A stretch of DNA of 64,000 bases from Clostridiales bacterium (GTDB taxonomy: Bacteria; Bacillota; Clostridia; Oscillospirales; Oscillospiraceae), in the NCBI GenBank assembly GCA_004557655.1, contig SFGJ01000008.1, forward strand, positions 1-64,000, read 5' to 3'. Below, piece after piece: positions 51,288 to 58,653 of this stretch. The notes below the pieces were generated by a model that saw nothing but the letters and a program-made list of their open reading frames with translations, was not told where the DNA came from and did no database searches. Within the stretch, counting starts at the first letter, position 1. Every line of letters starts with the position of its first letter. The position numbers and the translations under genes are program-made.

Positions 51288-51368
51288 GGTGCAGTCCTCC
51301 TTCAAGGATGTAATAGGAAGGGCGCAGTCCGCCTGAAAGCAGACTGCGCCCGGGCGAATCAAACGGTT

Positions 51369-52388
51369 TTATACCTCGGGAAGATCAATGGCATCCTGGC
51401 CCAGCTTGGCATAGACATCCTGAATGACAGCAATGTCATCCTCTGTCAGCCAGCCCTTGACATCGTTCAGCTCCGTCATGGACAGACCGCCGTTGGCCAC
51501 ATTGATCATATAGGTTTCCTTCTCACCATCGCTGACAAAGGTGCCGTCCTGAATGCTGGTGAAAATGCGATCCAGCGCATTGGCCCACTCATACTGCAGA
51601 CCGCTCAGCACGTTGTTGGGAGCCAGAGACTTCTGATCCTCCACATTGCCCAGAACATACATATCCTTCTCCTCGGCAGCCTGAACAACGCCCAGACCGA
51701 TGCCGTCGCCGGAGTGCCAGATCACATCCACGCCGGCATCATACATACCGATAGCGGCCTCATAGGCGCCGGTGGTGTCGTTCCAGTCTCCGGTGTAGAC
51801 TTCCTGGATCTCAATATCGGGATTGATGGATTTGGCGCCGGCCTTGAAGCCCTCGTGGCCGCGAGTGATCTCGGAGCCTTCGCCGCCGCCGATGACGCCG
51901 ACCTTATTGCTCTGAGTAGCCAGAGCCGCGATGACGCCCATCAGGTAGCCGCCGGCCTCCAACTGCACATCGTAGCAGGCGGAGTTCTTCTGAACGCCCA
52001 CGCCGCAGCCCAGCAGGAAGTTTACGTCAGGATACTCCTTCGCCACGGTGTTCACGGGTTCGCTGAACTGGTAGCCGTGGCCGATGACCACATCGTAGCC
52101 GTTATCGGCATACTCGCGCAAAGTCGGATCGATGTCAGCGACTTCATAGACGCCTTCCACGACCTTCAGCTCCACGGTGTCAGCGTGCTTTTCGGCATAC
52201 TCCACAGCGCCGCGGTACATAGCCTGGTTAAAAGAAACGTCGTCCTTCTTGCCGGGCAGCACCAGTGCGATTTTCATCTTTTCGTTGCCGTCCTTGTCGC
52301 CGTCTTCATTGCCGCCGCCGCAGGCAACCAGGGAAAGTGCCATGACCAAAGCGAGGATCAGTGCCAGAATGGATTTCATTTTTTTCAT
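51369..52388 (-). CDS. BMP-family substrate-binding lipoprotein (NupN/YufN-like)
   Basis: First gene of the purine operon: a 339-residue lipoprotein with lipobox SLVAC, an acidic linker (GGGNEDGDKDGNEK) and the Bmp/PnrA/TmpC-type binding fold (MKIALVLPGKKDDVSFNQAMYRG, NGYDVVIGHGYQF, GGGEGSEITRGHEGF, DVIWHSGDGIGLGV). Members bind purine nucleosides; the downstream enzymes act on free bases, so the carrier may take either. ATG at 52388 follows AAAAGGAGTCTTG. Promoter and two operators lie directly upstream. Confidence 0.88.
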   Translation of the reverse strand: MKKMKSILALILALVMALSLVACGGGNEDGDKDGNEKMKIALVLPGKKDDVSFNQAMYRGAVEYAEKHADTVELKVVEGVYEVADIDPTLREYADNGYDVVIGHGYQFSEPVNTVAKEYPDVNFLLGCGVGVQKNSACYDVQLEAGGYLMGVIAALATQSNKVGVIGGGEGSEITRGHEGFKAGAKSINPDIEIQEVYTGDWNDTTGAYEAAIGMYDAGVDVIWHSGDGIGLGVVQAAEEKDMYVLGNVEDQKSLAPNNVLSGLQYEWANALDRIFTSIQDGTFVSDGEKETYMINVANGGLSMTELNDVKGWLTEDDIAVIQDVYAKLGQDAIDLPEV

Positions 52389-52447
52389 ACTGCAAGACTC
52401 CTTTTTCATAATTCTTCCACTTAGGTTACGAAAGGCAATTCCTTTAT

Positions 52448-52472
52448 AGGTATTACCTAAAAGGTATTACCT
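52448..52472. promoter_or_regulatory. Two tandem palindromic operators
   Basis: AGGTATTACCT occurs twice (52448-52458 and 52462-52472), each a perfect palindrome around a central T, with three A between them. They lie just downstream of the -10 box of the purine operon, where a bound repressor would cover the transcription start. Small palindromes with GT/AC half-sites are the usual targets of HutC-type GntR regulators, and one is encoded just upstream. Confidence 0.75.
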
Positions 52473-52478
52473 ATTTGA

Positions 52479-52507
52479 AGCATACAACCGAAAGGGCGCC
52501 TTGTCAA
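52479..52507 (-). promoter_or_regulatory. Promoter of the purine operon
   Basis: On the minus strand TTGACA (52502-52507), 17 bases, TATGCT (52479-52484). The operators begin about 7 bases after the -10 box. Confidence 0.75.
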
Positions 52508-52588
52508 TCACAAAAAGGTCATACGAATATATTTTGGAGATATGAACAAAGCAAGTATATTCCCGTTGACAATAAAGACAAAAACGAA

Positions 52589-52617
52589 GCCCCTGTGCGG
52601 CGTATCCGCACAGGGGC
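52589..52617 (-). terminator. Terminator of the GntR gene
   Basis: GCCCCTGTGCGG and CCGCACAGGGGC pair perfectly; on the minus strand TTCGTTTTTG follows. It separates the regulator gene from the purine operon promoter downstream. Confidence 0.75.
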
Positions 52618-52635
52618 AAGAGACAAATGGCCTAT

Positions 52636-53373
52636 TCAGATTTTGATGCGCAGAATGGTATGATTCAAAATATTTTCGCGGTAAAACTCGCGGGAATAGA
52701 GCACCACTTTACCGCTGAGACTGTACCCTTTTTCATTCAGGTGCAGCACGGCAGTGCCTTCGGGAATCTGCAGCCACCGGGCCAGCGTCTTGTCGGCGTT
52801 GACTGCATGCATTTCGGTCAGGTCCATATAGACGTCCGTGCCGCAGAATTTTTTCAAAAAGTCAAAGACGGGGCACTGCAGATCTTCTTTTCGATAGGAT
52901 TTGTTTACAATCAGCTTTTTGGCCAGATAATCCTCGCAGTAGATGGTAGGGACCCCGTCGGCGCAGACCAGGCGGTCAATGCGAATCACTTCGTCGCCCT
53001 CGTCCAGCTCCATTACCCGGGCAAGGTCGGCATCGGCTGCGCATTCCCGGATATCCAGATAGGGTACAGAAGGGGTAAATCCGGCGTCGCGAATCATTTC
53101 CAGAAATTCTTTTTCCAGATCAATGCGGGTGGTGACAGACAGCACATGGCGATTGACAATGGTGCCGAGTCCGTGTTTGCGGGTCACAAAGCCTTCCCGT
53201 TCCAGAATCGACAGACTGTCCCGCACAGCGGTGCGGCTAACGCCCAGACTCTCCGCAATCTCCACCTCGGAGGGGAGGCGGGTCATATGCCGGTAAGCAC
53301 CGGACTGCATTTCGCGCAAAATACGGTGCATGATCTGTACAGAGAGGGGGGCTGTCTGCTGCGCTTCGTACAT
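52636..53373 (-). CDS. GntR-family regulator, HutC/UTRA type
   Basis: DNA-binding protein of 245 residues. The N-terminal winged helix has the GntR pattern (LPSEVEIAESLGVSRTAVRD, then LSILEREGFVTRKHGLGT). The C-terminal part is a UTRA ligand domain (FLEMIRDAGFTP, VIRIDRLVCADGVPTIYCEDYL, GYSLSGKVVLYSREFYREN). It would act as a repressor released by a ligand. The purine operon just downstream with its twin palindromes is the likely target. ATG at 53373 follows GGAGACACAAA. Confidence 0.85.
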   Translation of the reverse strand: MYEAQQTAPLSVQIMHRILREMQSGAYRHMTRLPSEVEIAESLGVSRTAVRDSLSILEREGFVTRKHGLGTIVNRHVLSVTTRIDLEKEFLEMIRDAGFTPSVPYLDIRECAADADLARVMELDEGDEVIRIDRLVCADGVPTIYCEDYLAKKLIVNKSYRKEDLQCPVFDFLKKFCGTDVYMDLTEMHAVNADKTLARWLQIPEGTAVLHLNEKGYSLSGKVVLYSREFYRENILNHTILRIKI

Positions 53374-53521
53374 TTTTGTGTCTCCGATCTGCTGATTTGG
53401 GCCGTTTCTCGGCAAAAGGCTGCTTCGCCGACATAACCCAAATTATTGTATCGCGCAAATCCGAAAAAAGCAATGAAAATTTTAACGGTAATGCCACCTT
53501 TTGGATTACAATTGCAGTCGC

Positions 53522-53805
53522 TCATTTTCGGATATTATTGTTCCGTCTGATCCATTCCATAAGGTCGTGTTCCTTGAGCTTTTCGGTAAGATCCTCTTCT
53601 TCGGACACCTTCCTCGCAAGCATATCAAACAGCTGCTGTGTCTGAGATTCCACCTCGCTGAGATGCTGATTCAGCATTCCATCAGTCCGTAAGTTGTAGT
53701 ATCGAACTCGGTAATGAGCCTTCAAATACCGTCGATGTCGCTGTCCCCATATGCCGACATAAAGCCGCTCTTTTTCTGGAAATTTCAGGCAAGACAGATA
53801 GTCTC
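53522..53805 (-). pseudogene. TnpV-like transposon protein remnant
   Basis: The minus strand reads YRGDYL, then PEKERLYVGIWGQRHRRYL and, after about 20 residues, MLNQHLSEVESQTQQLFDML and TEKLKEHDLMEWIRRNNNIR, the body of TnpV proteins of Tn4451-type elements. The usual start codon is missing on one side (the frame runs into the broken hcp gene) and the C-terminus is cut short. So it is a truncated remnant. The element it came from is gone; the reduced recombinase/TnpW element lies 13 kb away. Confidence 0.7.
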
Positions 53806-54087
53806 CTCGATACCTACAGTTCCATCCGGGTAGCTCTGGCCCTGGCAGAGGCTTTCGGCTGCTCCGTCAATGAACTGCCCCTGACCCTCGTGCTGTCGTG
53901 GTATGAGCAGAAGGCCGTGTGCATTTTGCTTACGCTGCTATCCTTGGGCATCAAAAATATGTATCTCGTCCCCACCCTGCCGGCCTTTCTCTCGGAAACC
54001 GTGGAGAAAGTGCTTGTGGACACCTATGGGCTCCAGCCCATTACCGCGCCGGAGCAGGACATGGACGCCATATTGCACCGGGGATGA
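53806..54087 (+). pseudogene. hcp: C-terminal fragment of hybrid cluster protein (Hcp)
   Basis: The plus-strand frame reads DTYSSIRVALALAEAFG, LPLTLVLSWYEQKAVCILL, LTLLSLGIKNMYL, PTLPAFLSETV and a short tail ending in TGA. This is the last ninety or so residues of hydroxylamine reductase/hybrid cluster protein, including the conserved SWYEQKA stretch. The front four-fifths, with the iron-sulfur ligands, is missing, and the break coincides with the TnpV remnant. The gene is dead; loss of nitric-oxide or hydroxylamine detoxification by this copy is implied. Confidence 0.8.
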
Positions 54088-54098
54088 CCCCACTGAAA

Positions 54099-54125
54099 AA
54101 GAGGCCCGCAGAGTGGGCCTCTCTT
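54099..54125. terminator. Bidirectional terminator
   Basis: AGAGGCCC and GGGCCTCT pair around GCAGAGT, with A-run on the left and CTTTC on the right. It served hcp and now ends the PII-like/DUF1538 operon on the minus strand. Confidence 0.65.
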
Positions 54126-54131
54126 TCACTG

Positions 54132-54800
54132 TCAGTTCTCTCCGGGGAATCCGAATCCGGCCACCTCCGTGGTGGGCAGGGAGAAGGCGATGGCCTTGGC
54201 CGGAGTGTCCGGCCCGGCTTTTTGCAATATAGAGCGCATGATCTCCGTCTTCTCCTCCGCCTTGGCCACGATGAGAAATACTTCCTTCTCCTCGGCAATG
54301 GTGATGTTGTAGAACTTCTTCACCTGCTCGGCGCCGGTGCCCTTACCGTGGAGCACCGTGCCGCCCCGGGCGCCCGCCCCACGGGCCGCGTCCATCACCA
54401 GTTCGGTCTGGCCCTCGCTGGCGATGACAACGATCAGCTCGTACGCGAAATTCAGCTCCGGCGTATATTTACCCGTGCCGGTTTCGCCACTTCTCAAAAA
54501 TTCCATGGTTTTCCCTCCTCCTACACTTTTCATGGGCACGGCAATGACTATGCCGTGTCCGGGCACGCCCAGGTGCAGCCGCTCCCGCTGGCCGCGGATG
54601 AATGCTCGGGTCTTCTCCTCCGTGGCCGCCGACAGCGTCACCCGCTTCTCGTTGGACTCAATGCCCAGAAAATCCAGCACGCTCTGTATGGCCGTGCCCC
54701 GGCCGTGGAGCGTCACATTCAGGGGCAGGCCCAGCTCCTTTGTCAGTTCCTCCAGCCGGGGCAGCGCCTCCGGCGTAACAATAGAGATCACATAATTCAT
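54132..54800 (-). CDS. Protein with two PII-like domains
   Basis: Soluble protein of 222 residues made of two ferredoxin-like PII-type domains (about 1-92 and 119-215). Each carries a related short loop: TLHGRGTA near residue 32 and VLHGKGTG near residue 150, where PII proteins hold nucleotide-sensing or T-loop elements. Strands VISIVTPE and ELIVVIASEG open the two halves. The canonical uridylylated tyrosine loop of GlnB is absent. Its ATG overlaps the DUF1538 gene stop, so it is likely a regulatory partner of that membrane protein, as PII proteins are for other transporters. Confidence 0.8.
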   Translation of the reverse strand: MNYVISIVTPEALPRLEELTKELGLPLNVTLHGRGTAIQSVLDFLGIESNEKRVTLSAATEEKTRAFIRGQRERLHLGVPGHGIVIAVPMKSVGGGKTMEFLRSGETGTGKYTPELNFAYELIVVIASEGQTELVMDAARGAGARGGTVLHGKGTGAEQVKKFYNITIAEEKEVFLIVAKAEEKTEIMRSILQKAGPDTPAKAIAFSLPTTEVAGFGFPGEN

Positions 54801-56362
54801 GCCGGTTCCTCCCACAGCTCAATAATATCGCAGTCGCCATAGTTCTCCAGCTCCTGGGTGACCTTCTTGGCCCTGAGCTGGTAATAAAAGCCCACCATCT
54901 GGATGGACAGCAGGGGCATCATGGCCACTAAGGCCACAATGCCGAAAGCGTCCGTAAGTACATTGCCCCCCAGGGCGAGGCTCACGCCCATCATAAACTG
55001 CAGCATAAAGGTGGCGGTCATAGGCCCCGAGGCCACGCCACCGGAGTCGAAGGCGATGGCGGTGTAAATGTCCGGCACGAAGAAGGACAGGCCCAACGCG
55101 ATGGCGTATCCCGGTGCCAGGAACCACAAAACCGAGATACCCGTCACCACCCGCACCATGGCCAGCGCCATGGCCAGGGCAATGGCGATGGACAGGCTGC
55201 GCTTGATAGCCCTGCCGGGAATGGCTCCGGCGCTGACGTCCTCGATCTGCTTTTCCAGCACGGCAACCGCCGGCTCCGCCGAGATGATGAACCAGCCCAG
55301 CACCGCCGACAGAGGAATCAGCATCCACTCTCTCCCGCCGTCGGCCAGAGCGGCGCCCAATTCGGCTCCCAGACCGGAAAAGCCTACATTTACCCCTGTG
55401 AGGAACAGCACCAGCCCCACATAGGTATACAGGATGCCCAGAAAGATCTTGGTGAAATTTCTCCCGCTCATGCGGAATGCGAGCATCTGGAAGATCACAA
55501 ATATTGCGACAATGGGCAGCATGGCCACGGCCATTTCCTTCATATACACCGGCAGCGCCCGTGCAAACGCCGTGCCGATGACAGTGGTGCTGTCAAGGCT
55601 GACCCGGACGATCCCCGACGCGCCGCCGTCTCCATTGCCAAGGAATCCCAGCAGCAGCACCGACAAAATCGGCCCTATGGAGCACAGCGCCACCAGACCG
55701 AAGCTGTCGGCCTCAGCCTGCCGGTCACTTCGCACATGGGAGATACCAACGCCCAGGGAAAGGATGAACGGCACCGTCATGGGACCCGTGGTCACGCCGC
55801 CGGAGTCAAAGGCAATACTCAGAAAATCCCTATCCGCAAAGGCTGCCAGGGCAAACACGGCTATGTAGCACCCGACCAGCACCCACCGCAGGTTGATGCC
55901 GTAGAGAATGCGCAGCATGCACACCACCATGAAAAGTCCCACACCGGCGCCCACCGCCATTAAGAGCACGGTCTTGTCGATGTTGGGCACCGTGTCCGCC
56001 AGCACCTGCAGGTCAGGCTCCGCCACGGTCACCGCCACACCCAGCGCAAAGGCTGCCAGCAGAATAACCGGAAGCCGCCCCACCTTGGTCAGGGCCGTGC
56101 CGATCTTGGCGCCGATGACGGTCATGGACCGCTCCGCGCCCAGAGAAAACAGCCCCATGCCCACCACGATCATCAGCGCGCCGATGAGAAAGGTCAGCAG
56201 CAGCGTGGGCTGCATGGGCACCAAAAACAGGCACAGCAGCGTCACAATGACAATGATGGGCAGCACCGACACCAGGGATTCCCGTATTTTCTCCGCCAGC
56301 AACGTGCGGGTCTTCTCAAAACTCACCTTTTGTTTACTTCTGAATTTGTTCAATATCTTCAT
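54797..56362 (-). CDS. DUF1538 membrane protein, both halves fused
   Basis: Integral membrane protein of 521 residues built from an internal duplication. The motif AFDSGGVTTGPMT (184-196) returns as AFDSGGVASGPMT (437-449), and AEPDLQVL (about 114) as AEPAVAVL (about 362). Each half has about six helices. DUF1538 proteins named UmpA/UmpB have been reported to act together as a cation/proton antiporter in Halomonas; here the two would be one chain. Transport of Na+ or K+ is therefore an informed guess. It is coupled by ATGA overlaps to both the XRE gene before and the PII-like gene after it. Confidence 0.8.
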   Translation of the reverse strand: MKILNKFRSKQKVSFEKTRTLLAEKIRESLVSVLPIIVIVTLLCLFLVPMQPTLLLTFLIGALMIVVGMGLFSLGAERSMTVIGAKIGTALTKVGRLPVILLAAFALGVAVTVAEPDLQVLADTVPNIDKTVLLMAVGAGVGLFMVVCMLRILYGINLRWVLVGCYIAVFALAAFADRDFLSIAFDSGGVTTGPMTVPFILSLGVGISHVRSDRQAEADSFGLVALCSIGPILSVLLLGFLGNGDGGASGIVRVSLDSTTVIGTAFARALPVYMKEMAVAMLPIVAIFVIFQMLAFRMSGRNFTKIFLGILYTYVGLVLFLTGVNVGFSGLGAELGAALADGGREWMLIPLSAVLGWFIISAEPAVAVLEKQIEDVSAGAIPGRAIKRSLSIAIALAMALAMVRVVTGISVLWFLAPGYAIALGLSFFVPDIYTAIAFDSGGVASGPMTATFMLQFMMGVSLALGGNVLTDAFGIVALVAMMPLLSIQMVGFYYQLRAKKVTQELENYGDCDIIELWEEPA

Positions 56363-56607
56363 CCGATACCGCCCTTTTTCAAAATTTGCCCCTGTCCGGG
56401 CCGGTCCACCAGCTCCGCTATGTCCCACAGCTCGCATTCCAGCGCGCTGCAGATCCGCACCAGCATCTGAGTGGATACCGGCCGGTCATGCTGGAGCTTG
56501 CAGTAGGTGGATTGGCTGATGCCGGCCATGTCCCGCAGATCATGTCCCTTCAGGTTTCGGTCGATCATCAGCTTGAATAGCTTTTTGTAGCAGATTTCCT
56601 TTTGCAT
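56359..56607 (-). CDS. XRE-family small DNA-binding regulator
   Basis: An 82-residue protein consisting of one Cro/C1-type helix-turn-helix (KLFKLMIDRNLKGHDLRDMA, ISQSTYCKLQHDRPVST, then MLVRICSALECELWDIAEL). The tail is short and basic. It starts at 56607 after GGGGAGGGG and overlaps the DUF1538 gene by ATGA. As the first gene of a three-gene operon with a membrane protein and a PII-like protein it probably autoregulates the set. Confidence 0.8.
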   Translation of the reverse strand: MQKEICYKKLFKLMIDRNLKGHDLRDMAGISQSTYCKLQHDRPVSTQMLVRICSALECELWDIAELVDRPGQGQILKKGGIG

Positions 56608-56939
56608 AGCCGCCCCTCCCCATTTCGCTTTTATATAATATAGCATAAATATATTTAAAACGAAACGGTTTCATTCCATTTTGATTATTTTTTGCAGTTT
56701 TTTAACATGGTTTCTCCAATTTTCCGCATAATTTAATTCTTAACAGTATCTTGTCAATCGCGTATATTTAATTCTTTTATTTGGTCTGCATTATTTTTCT
56801 TTATTTTATTGCATTTTTTATTGCTTATTATAATAATATATAGAATTTATTCTATACTTTATTCTGTATTTTGTTCTGTATCTATTTGTGCTATACTGCT
56901 ATCACTTGATAGAACCCCCACAGAAAGGATGCGTTTCTT
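56608..56939. promoter_or_regulatory. Divergent AT-rich control region with palindrome and 12-base tandem repeats
   Basis: For the minus-strand operon, TTGACA (56752-56757) and AATTAT (56728-56733) with an 18-base spacer form a possible promoter. For putP, TATACT (56892-56897) is a possible -10. Between them TATAGAAT-TT-ATTCTATA (56839-56856) is a perfect inverted repeat. It overlaps three tandem 12-base units of the form TTTATTCTGTAT (56846-56857, 56858-56869, 56870-56881). These look like binding sites for a regulator of putP. Confidence 0.45.
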
Positions 56940-58508
56940 ATGGCAGACAAATTGCAGCTTCTCCTTGCCATGGTGGGCTATATGCTCATCGTCATCGGCA
57001 TCGGCGTATTTTTCGCGAAAAGATCCCAGGCCAATTCCGGCAATTACTTCCTGGGTGGCCGTTCTCTGGGCCCCTGGGTGGCCGCCATGAGTGCCGAAGC
57101 CTCGGATATGAGCGGTTGGCTTCTCATGGGCCTGCCGGGTGTGGCCTACTGGTGCGGCATTGCCGACGCCGCGTGGACGGCAATCGGTCTGGCGGTGGGC
57201 ACCTACCTCAACTGGCTGCTGGTGTCCCGCCGGCTCCACGCCTACTCCGTGGTCTCCGGTGACTCCATCACCGTGCCCGACTTTTTGAGCAACCGTTTCC
57301 ACGAGAAGAAAAAGGTCATTCTGGTGATCTCGGCGGTATTCATTCTCATTTTCTTTGCCATCTATGCCGCCAGCTGCTTTGTCACCTGCGGCAAGCTGTT
57401 CTCCGGCCTGTTTGGCTACTCCTACCATTCCATGATGATTGCCGGAGCGCTGTTTGTCCTGCTGTATACGGTTTTAGGCGGGTTTTTGGCGGAGAGCACC
57501 TCTGACTTTATGCAGGCCATTGTCATGATCGCCGCGTTGGTGGGCGTGGTGGTCTGCGGCGTGGTCCATGCCGGCGGCATTGGCTCGGTCATTGAAAATG
57601 CCCGGAGCATTCCCGGCTATTTCTCCCTCACCCAGACCGCCTCCCCCCTCACAGACGCCGCCGGTGTCCAGCAGGCCGCCGGCGGAGCGCCCCTGTTCGG
57701 TAATGCCTCGCCCTATGGTCTGCTGACCATCCTCTCCACCGCCTCCTGGGGTCTTGGCTACTTCGGCGTGCCTCAGGTGCTGCTGCGGTTCATGGCCATC
57801 CGCAAGGGCTCCGAACTCAAGCGCTCCCGCCGCATTGCCACGGTCTGGGTGGTCATTTCTCTGACTGCGGCGGTGTTCATCGGCGTCCTGGGCCGGTACA
57901 TTCTGCCCACCGACCCGGCTTTGGCCACCCAAAGCGGCGCGGAGAATGTTTTCGCCAACCTGTCCCAGCTCCTGTTCCATCCCCTTCTTGCCGGCATCGT
58001 CATGGCGGGCATTCTGGCAGCCACCATCAGCTCCTCCGACTCCTATCTTCTTATCGCCACCTCCGCCGTGGCCAAAAACCTTTTCGGCGGTGTGGTGAGG
58101 AAGAACGCCACCGACCGTCAGATCATGGTCGTCTCCCGCGTGGTCCTCGTTGCCATCGCCCTGGTGGGCATAGCCATCGCCTGGGATGAAAACAGCATCA
58201 TCTTTGAGGTGGTCTCCTTCGCCTGGTCCGGCTTCGGCGCTACTTTCGGCCCCATCATCCTCTTCTCCCTGTTCTGGAAGCGGGTCAACCGGGCAGGCGC
58301 CATTGCCGGTATGCTCTCCGGCGGCATTTGCGTGTTCGTGTGGAAACTACTGCTCAAGCCTCTGGGCGGTGTGTTTGGCATTTATGAGCTGCTGCCCGCC
58401 TTCCTGGTCTCCTGCCTGTTCATCGTGGCAGTCTCCCTGTCCACCGCCAGGCCCTCCGATGAAATTCAGGAGGAATTTGAACGGGCCAGATGTTTCCGTG
58501 ACAATTGA
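56940..58508 (+). CDS. putP: Sodium/proline symporter
   Basis: Solute:sodium symporter of 522 residues with about thirteen helices. PutP-type blocks are seen: KRSQANSGNYFLGGRSLGPWVAAMSAEASDMSGWLLMGLPG would be the substrate and sodium site region (quoted here as positions 28-65, key part MSAEASDMSGWL), then FLSNRFHEKKK, WGLGYFGVPQVLLRF and ATISSSDSYLL. The family takes up proline with sodium; other small substrates are possible. ATG at 56940 follows AGAAAGGATG. It is single, with a repeat-rich control region and a strong terminator. Confidence 0.88.
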   Translation: MADKLQLLLAMVGYMLIVIGIGVFFAKRSQANSGNYFLGGRSLGPWVAAMSAEASDMSGWLLMGLPGVAYWCGIADAAWTAIGLAVGTYLNWLLVSRRLHAYSVVSGDSITVPDFLSNRFHEKKKVILVISAVFILIFFAIYAASCFVTCGKLFSGLFGYSYHSMMIAGALFVLLYTVLGGFLAESTSDFMQAIVMIAALVGVVVCGVVHAGGIGSVIENARSIPGYFSLTQTASPLTDAAGVQQAAGGAPLFGNASPYGLLTILSTASWGLGYFGVPQVLLRFMAIRKGSELKRSRRIATVWVVISLTAAVFIGVLGRYILPTDPALATQSGAENVFANLSQLLFHPLLAGIVMAGILAATISSSDSYLLIATSAVAKNLFGGVVRKNATDRQIMVVSRVVLVAIALVGIAIAWDENSIIFEVVSFAWSGFGATFGPIILFSLFWKRVNRAGAIAGMLSGGICVFVWKLLLKPLGGVFGIYELLPAFLVSCLFIVAVSLSTARPSDEIQEEFERARCFRDN

Positions 58509-58515
58509 TCTCTTC

Positions 58516-58548
58516 GGAGCAGGCCTCAGAGCCTGCTCCTCTTTTTTA
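58516..58548 (+). terminator. putP terminator
   Basis: GGAGCAGGC-CTCAGA-GCCTGCTCC followed by TCTTTTTTA. Confidence 0.8.
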
Positions 58549-58575
58549 CCCTTTCGCCATCAGGGAGAGATTTGT

Positions 58576-58604
58576 TTGCATAACCGGAAAAAATGTGGTA
58601 TACT
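58576..58604 (+). promoter_or_regulatory. Promoter of secA
   Basis: TTGCAT (58576-58581), 17 bases, TATACT (58599-58604). Confidence 0.7.
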
Positions 58605-58653
58605 TTAGTATCAATTTGCAAACACTTACTGCACAGAAAGGAAGTTTTTGAAT

